Program-made: the position numbers and the translations under genes
The notes under the pieces: generated by a model
What the model saw: the letters and a program-made list of their open reading frames with translations, nothing else
What the model was told of the DNA's origin: nothing
The model's database searches: none
Source of the DNA: Pohlia nutans
Taxonomy: Eukaryota > Streptophyta > Bryopsida > Bryales > Mniaceae
DNA length: 64,000 nucleotides
Reading direction: 5' to 3'
Assembly (NCBI GenBank): GCA_022496805.1
Contig: CM040100.1
Coordinates: 26,441,009-26,505,008, forward strand
In this document: positions 9,442 to 20,689 of the stretch, piece after piece
Numbering within the stretch: the first letter of the stretch is position 1
Layout of the letters: each line of letters opens with the position of its first letter

Positions 9442-10385
9442 TCATGTGTTTTGCGTGAGTCAAAGATTAGATTGCTCATTGTGTGGAGGTCGTGCGTTGG
9501 AGCGCTGATTTTGGAGTATTGGAGCGCTGATTTGGAACTTTGGAGGGCTGAATTCGAGCTTTGGTGGGCTGATTTCGACATTGGGAGGTATTACAATCTT
9601 CCTACCTTTGATCTACGTGTTGGAGGGCTGAATTCGCACTTTGGAGCTATCATTTGTTGATTTGGAGCTTTTGGAGCACTTTGGAGCATCTTTGGAGTTT
9701 ATACACGTCTACAAGGGCTGAATTGGAGCTTTGGAGCTTATTGGTGCTTGTTGGAGTATATTGGAGCTGATTGGAGCTTATTGGAGCTTATTGGCTCAAT
9801 TTGTGCTCAATTTGTGCACTTGTGTTGTTGCAAGGCACTTTTATGCTTTGAGGCTCTTGGGGTGAGTCTACAATCTGATTTTGGTATTGCAATTCTTGCA
9901 CAAGGGTTTGGAATGTGAGTTATGCCCTTGGAGTGCTCAAAATTAGAGTTTGGGTTAGTGAATGCACAACGGGGCTGATTTGATGAATTTCAATGCAATT
10001 AGGACTTGAAGGGGCTGAATTTGCATTGATTTAGAGTCCTTGGAAGGCACAAGGGTGTCCATAGGGTGCATTACGTGTTGTGAAGCACAAGGGTGCTGAT
10101 TTGAGTGGATTTGAGCCAACGAGTGCGCAATTCTCCTAGTTAGGGTGTTGTGGTATGATCTTGTGCAAATTCACTAAGAACCATCACGATTGAGTGTTGT
10201 GAGGTTGATGTGTAGCACAAAGGTGCTGATTTAGTGTTTGGAATTAGTTTGGAGGCATTAGAAGCATGTACGTGTGCAATTTGCCTCACAAATCACAAAA
10301 TTGTCAAAAAAAAAAATCATAAAAACAATTTTTCTTAGCTTTCTAGGGGCTGAATTTTGTGAGCGTACGTCCTTCAATCAAGGAT
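9442..10385 (+). other. Copia 5' leader with repeated GGAGC / GGGCTGA motifs
   Basis: About 0.94 kb of untranslated leader. Short G-rich repeats, such as TTGGAGCTTATTGGAGC at 9730-9790 and GGGCTGA(T/A)TT spread through it, dominate. No long ORF. A poly-A tract lies near 10305. Confidence 0.7.
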
Positions 10386-13300
10386 ATGGCTACATTTGAG
10401 GGTGAAGGTGCTAAGGTTGTAGACAAGTTCGATGGCGTCAACTTCCACTTGTGGAAATTCAAGATGGAAATGGTCATGGCCGAAAAAGAATTGTGGGAGA
10501 TAGTTGAGGGTAGTGAGGAACCGCCTTCGTCCGACGCCGAGGCTAGGGTACGAACTGCGTACACTCGGCGAGAGAAAAAGGCCTTTGCGATTTTGGCTCT
10601 TAATCTTTCTGATTCCCAGCTTTCTCATATTCGGTCGTGCAAGACTCCCGCCGAGGCATGGGCCAAGCTTTGCAATATTCATGAGGCAAAGAGCTTGGTC
10701 AATATCTTGTTTTTGAGGCGCAAGTTTTTCACCATCAAGATGGAAGAAAACGACGACATGTTGGCGCACATCAACAAAGTCAAGGCTCTTGCGGATCAGC
10801 TCAACGGCGCAGACGTCAACATTACCGACGGTGATATCGTTATGACGCTCCTCGAGAGTTTGCCGCCGTCGTACGAGTATCTTATCGTTGCTATGGAGAG
10901 TAGGCCCATTAGCGAGCTCACTCTTGATTATGTGACATCACGGTTGTTGCATGAACTCTCGCGGCGCAAAGAGAACGAGACTCGTGGCGATAGCGCGGCG
11001 CTTATGGCGAAGCAATCCAAGAGCGGTGCCAGTGGGAGCTCTACAGACAAGGTATGCTACTATTGCGGTAAGAAGGGCCACTTGGCAAAATTTTGCTACA
11101 AACGCAAGAGAGAGGAAAGTGCCAACAATACAAAGGTCAACGATGCAGGTGATGAGTACGCATTTATGACTAGCGTCTCTTCTTGTAGTGATGACGGGGA
11201 CGAGTATGCAATGATGGCAAGTGACGTGTCATGCAATGGTAGTGTGATCGATTGGATTGTTGATTCGGGAGCCTCGAGTCACATGGCGCCCATTAGGACT
11301 TGTTTCCAATCATATCACGTCATATCTCCAAAGAATGTCATTTTGGGTGATGATACGGTTCTTCAAGCCGTGGGTAAAGGATCCATCGTCGTAGACACCG
11401 AGGTGAAGGGTCGTGTGAAGACAATTACCATCCATGATGTCCTCCACGTTCCCAAGTTGAAGGCAAATCTTTTATCGGTGCGACATTTGGTGATGAAGCA
11501 TTTGCGAGTGGAATTTAGCGACCAAGGGTGTTTTGTGTTGTCTCCAAGTCGTGAGGAGGTGGCCATTATACACGAAGTCAACGGCTTGTACCAAATCAAG
11601 TTTTCCAAGATGCACGCGGCGGAATCGGCAACGTTGGTGCAATCGAGTTCAAACGAAGACAAGTTGGCGTTGTGGCATCGTCGTCTCGGGCATTTGAATG
11701 TCAAGAGTGTGAAAGCACTGCGTGGAATGGTAAGTGGCATGGATCTTGCACAATCACACGTCGCACCTAGTTCATTCACATGTGAGGGTTGTATTGAAGG
11801 CAAGCAACAACGCTCACCGTTTCCAGTTGATGGGGCAACTCGTGCAACCAAGGTTTTTGAGATTGTGCATTCCGACGTTTGTGGTCCAATGAAGACCACG
11901 TCTATGGGGGGTTGCAAGTATTTTGTGACGTTCATTGATGATTTTTCGAGGAAGATATAGTTGTATCCGATCAAAGCAAAGAGCGAGTGTTTTGAGAAGT
12001 TCAAAGAGTTCAAGGCGTTGGTTGAGAAGCAATCCGAGCACAAGATCAAGGTGTTTTGATCGGATAATGGCGGCGAGTTCATGTCCAACCAATTTGGAGA
12101 GTTATTGAAGAAAGAAGGCATTGCTAGACAAACCACAACGCCATATACACCACAACAAAACGGAGTTGCAGAGCGTGCAAATCGAACAATTGTGGAAATG
12201 GCAAGGAGTATGTTGCATGCACAAAATTTGGGTTTGGACCTTTGGGCGGAAGCGGTGGTGACTGCGGTGTACACACGCAACCGATGCCCGACGAGTGCGG
12301 TTCAAAACATGACACCAGAGCAAGCGTGGAGTGGGAGGCCACCCCGCGTGGAGCACATGCGCACATTTGGATGCATCGCATTTGCAAAGGTACCCGATTC
12401 TCAAAGAACCAAACTTGAGGCCAAGGCAACAAAATGTGTGTTTCTTGGATATTGTGAAGGTACCAAGGCGTACAGGCTCATGTCGCTCGAGACCAAGAAG
12501 ATCATTCGAGCTCGTGATGTGACATTTTGCGAGAACTCCAAGGTTGAAGACAATTTGGACGATGGTCCAAGTGGGAGAAGTGGCGATAAACCAGCGATTG
12601 TGGACCAATCTTCCAAATCTCCCGTTATTGATATTGTTGATGAAGACGAAGATGACGAAGATGGTGGTGATGAGGAACATATTGAGGAGCGACCTTTGAA
12701 GACGAAGAATGGCGAGAAAAAGGCACAAGCAACGGCGGTTGAAGACAATGCATCCTCGAGCGATCGTCGTTATCCAGAGAGAAATCGTAGACCACTTGGC
12801 GAGTGGTGGAAGAATCATATTCTCCCTCAAGGTGAGGAGGAGCATGCAAACGTTGCACTTTTAGATGCTCCATTGACGATTCGTGAAGCGTTGAGTTGTG
12901 ATGATGCAAACAAGTGGGAGCAAGCCATGCAAGAGGAGTACAAATCGTTGATGGACAATGGCACTTGGGAATTGACTCCCCTCCCCAAGAATCGCAACGC
13001 TATCGGTTGTAAGTGGGTATTTCGTGCAAAGAGAGATGCAACGGGTGATGTGGTTCGTTATAAGGCAAGATTGGTGGCAAAGGGCTTTTCACAAATCGAA
13101 GGTGTTGATTTTCATGAGACCTTTGCACCGGTGGCGAAATTCACCACTATTCGATGCATTTTGGCCATCGGGGCTGCCATGGATTTGGAAATGCATCAAA
13201 TGGATGTGAAGACGGCGTTCTTGAACGGCGAGTTCGAGGAGGACATCTACATGGTACAACCCGAAGGATTTGTGCAACGAGGTAATGAGAACCTTGTTTG

Positions 13301-14459
13301 CAAGTTGAACAAGTCATTGTATGGGTTGAAGCAATCTCCACGCGCATGGTATCAAAAGATTGACACGTTTCTTGTTCATATCGGGTTCACAAGGAGCATC
13401 GCTGATCACAGCTTGTATTTCATGCAAAAGGGGCAACATGTGGTCATCGTGATCATATATGTGGATGATTTGATCATCCTTGCAAGTTGTATGAGCTCTT
13501 TGAAGGCATTGAAGGCAATGCTTGAGAACGAGTACGAGATGAGTGATCTGGGTGAGTTGCACTTTTGTTTAGGAGTTGAGTTTGTGCGAGATAGAGCAAC
13601 ACGCACCATAACAATGAATCAAAGCAAGTATGTTATGGATGTTCTCAAACGCTTTGGCATGGAGGATTGCAAACCGGTTGGCACTCCATTGGATGTGAAT
13701 TCCAAACTCGTGAAACTCACCGATGAGGAGTATGCATTAGAGGCTCAATCTATGGTGGATGTGCCATACAAGCAAGCTGTAGGGTCATTGATGTATGCTA
13801 TGATTGCAACAAGGCCGGACCTTGCGTATCCAATCAGCGTTGTGAGTCAACACATGGCAAGACCGGGTTCAAGTCATTGGGTTGCGGTCAAGAGGATCAT
13901 GCGATACTTGAAAGGCACAAGTGATGTGAGGTTGTGTCTTGGAGGTGACAACATTGTGTTGAGTGGGTATTGTGATGCGGATTATGCGGGTGATACCAAT
14001 GATCGTAGATCCACCACGGGGTACATGTTCAAAGTTGGATCGGGGGCCGTTTCATGGAATAGCAAGCGCCAACAAACCACGGCCACGTCAACGGTTGAGG
14101 CGGAGTACATGGCGACGAGCCACGGTACGAAGGAGGCCATTTGGTTGAGGCAACTAATGGCGGATGTGAGATGCACTCAAGAGGAGGCTACAACAATCAT
14201 GTGTGACAACCAAGGGAGTATGTCATTGGCGAAGAATCCAACGCATCACTCACGTACAAAGCACATTGATGTGCAATATCACTTCATTCGAGAGAAGTTA
14301 GAGATGAAGGTGATAGAGTTGAAGTATTGTCCAACGGAGCACATGGTGGCGGACGTGCTGACAAAGGCTCTTGCGAGAGATCGACATCAAAGACTAGTGG
14401 TGGCATTTGGGCTCGAAGGCTTTGGCTATTCGCAAAGTGGGAGTGTTGAAGTAGGATGA
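10386..14459 (+). pseudogene. Copia gag-pol polyprotein, interrupted by two nonsense codons
   Basis: One frame runs from the ATG at 10386 (MATFEGEGAK) to 14459, inside the right LTR. Visible parts in order: a UBN2/DUF4219-like gag; a CCHC knuckle (CYYCGKKGHLAKFC, ~11056); the aspartic protease motif DSGASSH (~11265); a GAG-pre-integrase HHCC finger (HRRLGH, CEGC); the integrase core (HSDVCGP, then SDNGGEF and NGVAERANR); reverse transcriptase (YVDDLI, ~13459); and RNase H (YCDADYAGD, DNQG). TAG at 11958-11960 replaces a residue usually Trp. TGA at 12057-12059 sits just before SDNGGEF, where Arg is usual. Both lie inside the integrase; otherwise the frame is intact. Confidence 0.95.
14434..14443 (+). 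other. Polypurine tract of the copia element
   Basis: AAAGTGGGAG immediately precedes the right LTR and is the expected plus-strand primer. It lies inside the end of the pol frame, as in many compact copia elements. Confidence 0.7.
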
Positions 14460-14761
14460 TTGCGTGGGCTGAAGTTGCTCATAGCCATGCGCATTAGCTA
14501 GAGTAGATGATGCGAATGAGCAAGACTTGCAACTAGAGAAGTGGTACTAGTTAGAAGTAATGAGAATTGGGTCTCCCAAGTGATATGGGCTGATCCTAGT
14601 GTACTAGGAGTGGAGTATGGGCTGATGTCCCATATGGTTTGCCAAGGGGACTCCCTTGGGTGTGCTACTTAAGAGGGGCAGCCCATGAGTAAAGATCATC
14701 TCTTTCCTATGCATTCCAAGTGTTTGTGTGAGGCTTTGGCATTCTAATCTAACCTTCAATA
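14444..14761 (+). repeat. Right LTR of the copia element
   Basis: 318 bp. Same termini as the left LTR, with one base difference. The pol stop codon falls inside its first 16 bases. Confidence 0.97.
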
Positions 14762-14784
14762 CTATGCAGTCAACGACCTGCACT

Positions 14785-14850
14785 CAAATTGGACGGGTTA
14801 GCCGTCCGGTTCGACGGCCAAGCTGTCAGCTGTTCGACGGCTGCGCACTG
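14785..14850. repeat. GACGG array 3, continuation beyond copia
   Basis: A few units (GGACGGGTTAGCCGTCC, GACGGCC) resume just after the right LTR. They support insertion of copia into a pre-existing array. Confidence 0.65.
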
Positions 14851-15141
14851 TGCATGGACTCCTGCATGGAAACAAAGTCTCTACATGCAACCATGAACAT
14901 CGACACGGTGTAGGAACATTTGTTTATTCACAATTGTGTGCCGTATGTACATAATCACAAAATGTATCTCCCATGGGACGGCTTATCTATCCCGTCTACC
15001 CTGGTGTACATCGAGAAAACATATAACACTATATACAGTATAAACGGAATAATCTAATAACAGTCGGATGGGCCGGATGAGCCGGATCCCATGCACAATT
15101 GCCGAACAAAAAAAAAAGAGTTGGCGACGACGACTAATCTA
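14851..15141. other. Short non-coding segment
   Basis: No supported feature. A GCCGGATGAGCCGGAT duplication and a poly-A tract lie at 15065-15118. Confidence 0.3.
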
Positions 15142-15711
15142 TCAACGCTGTGCGCCCTGCCCTTGCGCTCGCCGGGTGAGGCGCCACTGCGCAAATGTGC
15201 ACCCTGTGTGCAATTCAAAACGAGCCAACGCCTTCCGCTTCTTGTGTTTGCTCCAATTCGCGGTCATTCGCTCGTCCGTGACAAGCTTCAAAAAATACGG
15301 GTTCAGCCAACGCAGCGTTGGCTCCTCCATCCCCGAACGCTGTAGTGCCCACAACACGTACTCCTGCAGCTGTTTCCGGTCCACAAGATACCCGGATGGT
15401 TCCCACCGCTGCATCGCGATAGCGTGATGCCGATGTGCAGGACCCAAGCGTGAAAGCTGCTGCAAGATGAAAACTCTTGCGAACTGGCCGTCCACCGCTC
15501 CCTAGTTCCAAGCTGGAATATCTTACCAGCCCGCAAAGGCGCAAACACTCTTTGGGAATCTGAGATAGACGCACTCTCCAATTGCAGAATCTGCCGGACG
15601 TTGCGAGATAGCAGCAATTGCGAGCAGTCCGTCCAACGCGATCTAGTCCCAACCTGCACACACAAAATGGAAACATATAGCAACGAGGAATACCATGGAG
15701 ACAGAAGCCAT
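15142..15711 (-). CDS. Hypothetical minus-strand gene, probably several exons
   Basis: The last part (15142-15495) reads as a plausible protein, with WEPSGYLVDRKQLQEYVLWA and a basic end. Upstream, another frame holds GTRSRWTDCSQ and, 48 residues later, GTRERWTASSQ, a duplicated motif. An ATG at 15711 opens a short hydrophobic, signal-like stretch (MASVSMVFLVAICFHF) that ends at a splice-like TGTGCAG. A TATA-like CATATAAAAT lies at 15721-15730. Frame changes need introns or indels that I cannot place. I recognise no family. Confidence 0.3.
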
Positions 15712-15779
15712 CTGGAAAGCATTTTATATGAGCAGGGGCCGTCCGATATCTTGTAAATTGCCAACATACAGCCGTTGAT

Positions 15780-16215
15780 CCGGGCCGTCACCGCATAACT
15801 CATGGCCGTCGACTGGACGCTCTTCGCAGTTAATGCAGTCCGTCCATTAAGTAGTAAACTATCACCTCCCACGCGAGAATGAATGTGGTCTCGTAGTCCG
15901 GACTGTTTAGGGCGTATAGCCGTCGCCCCGCCCGTCTCGGCGGCAGTGGGCCGTCCCGCTAGACGGTCCCTCCCATCCCTCGACGGCCCTCCCGTCCTGC
16001 TGGACGGCTTCCTCGGCTGCACTGGACGGGCTAACCGTGCAGGTGACGGCCTATCCCGCGCTGGACGGCGTATCCGTCTGGACGGATTTCGTAAAATTCC
16101 TGGGACGGCCTGTCCGTCCGCTCGACGGGGGGGGTTATCCACCCCTGCCTGGACGGCCTAGGCGTGTTTAGACGGCTTTCCCGCCAGTTGAACAGACCCG
16201 GGGACGGCCTTCCGT
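15780..16215. repeat. GACGG array 4
   Basis: Degenerate units (GACGGCCTATCCCGCGCTG, GACGGCCCTCCCGTCC) lie upstream of the minus-strand gene at 15142-15711. The minus-strand frame at 15303-16142 starts inside the array, and its first third is repeat-derived. Confidence 0.75.
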
Positions 16216-17606
16216 CTCGTTTGTAAAACTCGTCTTTGCGGTGGATAATGTTTCCCCTGAACTGGATCTGACGAAACCCTTTTCACGTGGACAAAGAAAT
16301 TTAATCAATGACCGCATTGCTAATAATTCCCAAATCATACCAGAGTCGGAATTAAAAAGGTATGGTTTGTGATACCAAGACTAAAATAGATAAGTTATAA
16401 GAACATGGAGAACGATTATTGCCAATCTTGCGACGAGTGACCGATGGACCTAAGCAATAATTTACAATAATGCTTTTAATAATGAGATTGAGTTGGTAGA
16501 TTGTACTATTGTAGAGTTAAAGGAACATTAGATACACTCAAACACGATGCGGCATTTAAAGGTGAATCCAGAAAACTATGACTTTATCAGAATATTATAA
16601 ACCTTGACGTAGGGAAATATTATGTTTAGAATCAAATTTAGAGCAAATCTTTAAGTTACATCCCTTCATGTGGGGGGGTAAGGGCAATAGAGTAATATAA
16701 CTGACCTCGATCTGTCTGTGCATGCATCGATCGCCTTCCCTTTGTTGCAAGTCCGCTACTTAATCGCTTCACACCAGTTGCCCTCAGACACTCCTTAATT
16801 CGGAAGCCTAACTGCAGAGAATCAATGAGTCGATCGATCAGTCGTTTGCTTGCTTATCCGACCTACAAGTCGATCAATGGATCAATTCTTCAAGCCTCCG
16901 ACGTGCAGCCACCGCTCTCCTGCACAGAACAAGCCCTCTGAGGAATATATGCACATTGACTGAGCTTCTCGTTTCAAGGGAATTGCAGAAACTTCACATA
17001 CTTGAGTTCTCCATAATTATGATAATTATGTGTGTAGCCGCCTCCTGATATGAGCTTATTGTAATGCATGATCATGGCTTCCAGTTAAGTACTCTTTCAT
17101 TTCCATTCCAACATCATAAGTAGGTAAGTTGTGTTTGAAGTGGTCTTAAAACTTTCCATTCAAAGATGGCCAGCCATCCTTTTCCTGTCCACATGATTAG
17201 ACATGTGGGTGTATTTGTAATGATGACTGGATCCTTGTAAATGATTTTGAATAGATTTGAACATTAGTACATAATCATCTTATTAAGTTAGTTTATGTTC
17301 TATTGTTCTTTGGAACCTACTCTTCAAAGTCTAAATGGAAGTCTCTTAAATTAGTTGTGGTGGTTTTGTACTAATGAAATATATAGGTTTAAGTCATTGT
17401 GTAATGAAAATGAAACTCAACAGTTTGGTGAGATCTTGGAAAGAGAAGTGAAGGAGATGTGACCTCTTCAAAATTCTCTATTCTGTAGATATGTTGAATC
17501 TTAAAATATTGAAATGAGAAATGATTGGTATGAAATATGTATGAAGAGGGCTGTTTTGAGTATGACTAATTAGTTTTGTGTTATCATGCAATTAGTTTTA
17601 TCAATC
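16216..17606. other. AT-rich region without genes
   Basis: No supported ORF, RNA gene or repeat family. It ends where the 170-bp direct repeat begins. Confidence 0.5.
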
Positions 17607-17776
17607 TGGATGATGGTAGAACATCGTGGAAGGCATATTATCACGTCTAGGGAGCCAAGAATATTAATATACGCCCATTGGTAATATAAAACACATGTGG
17701 CATGGCATTTGGATGAGTGACGCATACGACTTAGGCATTATGAGACAGCTAGGACATTCATTAAGACATTAACGAC
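17607..17776 (+). repeat. 170-bp direct repeat, left copy, flanking the SIAH-like fragment
   Basis: From TGGATGATGGTAGAACATCG to CATTAACGAC. The right copy at 18507-18676 has the same length and about seven differences. It starts with TG but does not end with CA, and I see no primer-binding site or target duplication, so it is not a standard LTR. Confidence 0.8.
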
Positions 17777-17946
17777 ATTAATTATTGAAGGGATGGTCAG
17801 ATATTTAAATGTCACGATAGTTTGAACAGTAGGAATTCAAAAAGTATAATTCTAATCAAGAAGTAATACTGTAATAGGGTGATTGTGCAGCACGGATCGA
17901 GCAGATATTGGAGGTTTAGCTCATATAGTATAATACAAAATCCACA

Positions 17947-18441
17947 CTACAAAAAGTCAATGATGAAACTGTGTTTAATCTTGTACATCATCCACTTGTC
18001 AAAGCCGCCAAAGGAAATGCAGAAAAATATATCTCCCAGGTGTTCATGAACCTCGCAATGGACAAGATAGAATATACGAGTCTTCTCGACGACAACAGTC
18101 ACCATCACAAAACGATTCAAGGGTCCCATTCTGAAAGTCACTCCAAGATTACGGTTTTTAAGTGCCACTGTTGATATCTGATGGCCCTTTGTCAAATGCA
18201 TGAGTAAGGGATCCCGGGAGGCTTCGTAATCGCATTTTGGTACTGGACAGCGAAAGGGCTTGTACTCACAATACCGTTCATGATTCTCGATGTCGCTCGG
18301 CCTCTGCATCTCCTCACAACCATGGCGACCATACTTGCAGCTCACCGACAAGGATTCCACAAGTTTTTCGATGGCGATGGATCGAATACTACCCGTTGGC
18401 AGTTTGCATGTTGGACACTGCTTGCCGATTAGTTTCTTGCA
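17947..18441 (-). pseudogene. SIAH/SINA-type zinc-finger fragment
   Basis: The frame starts after an acceptor-like AACTAG at about 18441 and carries the end of a RING (CPTC), then the SIAH-type finger. That finger runs CKYGRHGCEE, HERYCEYKPFRCPVPKC and HLTKGHQI, and IRSIAIEKLVESL links the two. SINA proteins are E3 ligases with RING, SIAH finger and a C-terminal substrate-binding domain. The first half of the RING is missing (in-frame TAA upstream). The C-terminal part (FRMGPLNRFVMVTV...) is only weakly like the SINA substrate domain. A captured or decayed gene fragment is likely. Confidence 0.6.
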
Positions 18442-18506
18442 ACTAGTTTGCAAGATTAGTGTTTAGATGGTTTGGGCGTATGTTCAGCCGTTCACAACTT
18501 GTCTAG

Positions 18507-18676
18507 TGGATGATGGTAGAACATCGTGGAAGGCATATTATCATGTCTAGTGAGCCAAGAATATTAATATACGCCCATTGGTAATATAAAACACATGTAG
18601 CATGACATTTGGATGAGTGACGCATACGACTTAGGCAACATGAGACGGCTAGGACATTCATTAAGACATTAACGAC
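18507..18676 (+). repeat. 170-bp direct repeat, right copy
   Basis: Collinear with 17607-17776. The two copies bracket the SIAH-like fragment at a 900-bp offset. Confidence 0.8.
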
Positions 18677-18689
18677 CTTTAACATTTCG

Positions 18690-18815
18690 CATATTAAAGT
18701 CCTAAACATTCATTAATGTCCTTTAACATGTCCTAGACATTCATTAATGTCCTTGACATTCATCAATGTCCTAGACATTCATCAATGTCCTAGACATTCA
18801 TTAATGTATTTTAAC
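18690..18815. repeat. Tandem repeat TCCTAGACATTCATTAATG, ~19-22 bp
   Basis: About five degenerate units alternate CATTCATTAATG and CATTCATCAATG with TCCTAGA spacers. They begin at the end of the right direct repeat and may derive from its tail (GGACATTCATTAAGACATTAA). Confidence 0.7.
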
Positions 18816-18879
18816 ATTACGCCTAAAGTCCTAAACATAGTATAATTAATGTAGTCCAAACAGGCAATGTTACTATATA

Positions 18880-19050
18880 ACATTAGGACAATATGACAAC
18901 ATTGCAATATGACAATTTCACAATTGGTCAATAATAGTTATATTACAATATGACATTATGACAATTCATTAATTTGACAATATGAAAATTCAAGAACTAG
19001 ACAATATGACAATATGATACGGGGACTAGAAATCTAGAACAATAGGAGTA
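18880..19050. repeat. GACAATATG microsatellite-like tract, left
   Basis: Degenerate repeats of GACAATATG and ACAATTTG. The same motif dominates 19905-20430. Confidence 0.7.
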
Positions 19051-19078
19051 TAGGACAATAGTACAGTAGGACGGCAGG

Positions 19079-19414
19079 ATGAAAGGCCCGGCAATTTGTT
19101 TTTCATACCCATGTACTTTTCGTACACGCTTGTTCATTGTCAAGTTCATGAAAACCTTGGAAGTTGTGTTTGTTTGCACTTTGTTTGGAAACGTTGACTT
19201 CGGGGAATACAACCTCACGGTTTGGCATAGATCTAGCCGTCTAGTTCCATGCTCCATGGAAAGTGCATTGACCGTTGGCACGAAGTTAAACTTGGGCGGT
19301 GTGTGTATGAAGGGTATATCTAAGAGTGTCGAAGTTGGCTTCCTCACCTACTTTGAATCGCTTAACCTCTGCAACGTTGAACGCAACTTAAAATGTGACA
19401 ATGTGATAATATAG
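19079..19414 (+). CDS. Short hypothetical ORF, perhaps a SINA-like C-terminal fragment
   Basis: A 111-residue ORF between two GACAATATG tracts. The segment TRLFIVKFMKTLEVVFVCTLF, offset against TRIFYLVHCEVHEHLGDIFF of the SIAH-like fragment at 18 kb, shows a weak hydrophobic pattern in common. GNVDFGEYNLTVWH is reminiscent of the EYxLxV strand of the SINA substrate domain. The strand is opposite to the 18-kb fragment. The link is inference only. Confidence 0.25.
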   Translation: MKGPAICFSYPCTFRTRLFIVKFMKTLEVVFVCTLFGNVDFGEYNLTVWHRSSRLVPCSMESALTVGTKLNLGGVCMKGISKSVEVGFLTYFESLNLCNVERNLKCDNVII

Positions 19415-19904
19415 CCAAGTTTGTTACATCCCGAGACGACCCTCACAACGTCACATTTCAAATCGCAGGTTCCGGTATGCGTTTCAAAATTGCTACTAGA
19501 AGTCTAAAATGGCTAGTACCAACACTGATTCTTTCGGTAGTACTCTTGAGAAGTGTAGTACTCTCCGACAATATAACCATGACTTATTGCGCCATGGAAG
19601 ACTTTTAACTTTAATGTTGCTTTCTCTCACACACCCTAACACCTTTTACAGCTGATCATATCGTCCAAACTATTGCTTAATCAATTGAATATATCGGACC
19701 GCATTCTTCTTCACTCACTCCGTCACTCCAATTATAAATATTGCGTGCAACCCTGCCCTAAACTCGGTTTATCCAAGATAATTAGTTTGCTCCTTATGGC
19801 TTCTAAGAACCTGTGAAAGAGAATGTCACTGCACATGTCAACATGAGGCTCGTGGTTTTCAGTCACAGTCTATCATTCAAAATGCAAAGAATACAACATG
19901 ACAA

Positions 19905-20430
19905 TATGTAATACGAAATGACAGTATTGTCATACATTATGACAATATAACGATATGGCAATATGGCAATGTGGCAATATAACAATATGAGAATATGACA
20001 ATGTGTCAAGTAGTCAATATGAGTATATGACAATATGGCAATATGACATTATGACAACATGACAATATCGTAAAGTGACTATGAGTCTATGACAATAGGA
20101 CAATAGAACAATAGGACAATGGGACAATATGACAATATGACAATATGAAAATATGACAGTACGATAATATGACATTATGACAATATTGTCATATTAAAAA
20201 CATGACAATATGACAATAGAACAATAGGACAGTAGTACATTAGGACATTTGGACTAGAACCATAGGACAATAGGACAATAGAACAATAGGACAATGGCAT
20301 AATATCACAGTAGGACAATATGATGATATGACGATGTGGCGATGTGACAATATGCCAATACTAACAATTTGACTATTGGGCATGACGACAATATGGCGGT
20401 ATGATAATACGGTAAAGCTTTGCATGTCTA
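19905..20430. repeat. GACAATATG microsatellite-like tract, right
   Basis: More than forty degenerate 8-9-bp units (GACAATATG, AACAATAGG, GGCAATATG) fill this stretch. It has no coding content. The minus-strand frames here are artefacts. Confidence 0.85.
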
Positions 20431-20689
20431 CTGGCGGTAAAAGGGAAATGATGGGAGAAAAAGGGGGAAATAAAGGGCAGCTAGGAGACCACCAAGAACT
20501 GCTCTAATTAGTACAACGGACTACCATAAATAGTAGTCCACCCCTGACACATACTACGCAGATATGGGCACTACAGTAACGTGATTCTCCGAACGAGGGA
20601 AGGAACGCTTGCACATCCTGTTGTTCGGCTTTCCCAGAATGAAGAAGCAATATCCATGGCGCATGGATCATTCCTGCAATGTGATCAAC

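Larger units (their letters stand above)
9105..14766 (+). mobile_element. Full-length Ty1/copia LTR retrotransposon
   Basis: The element is 5.65 kb including flanks. It has 318-bp LTRs at 9110-9427 and 14444-14761 that start TGTTGAAG and end CTTCAATA. The flanks are CCATG (9105-9109) and CTATG (14762-14766), a 5-bp target duplication with one mismatch. In my reading the two LTRs differ at a single base (T/A near 9210 and 14521), so insertion is recent. The gag-pol order is gag, protease, integrase, reverse transcriptase, RNase H, which defines copia. Two nonsense codons in the integrase make this copy non-autonomous. Confidence 0.97.

Noticed and set aside
10374..13609. Minus-strand ORFs within the copia element
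   Set aside because: Shadows of the gag-pol frame.
17607..18676. Standard LTR retrotransposon with the 170-bp repeats as LTRs
   Set aside because: No CA end, no primer-binding site or polypurine tract that I can see, and the flanks do not match. Kept only as direct repeats around a gene fragment.
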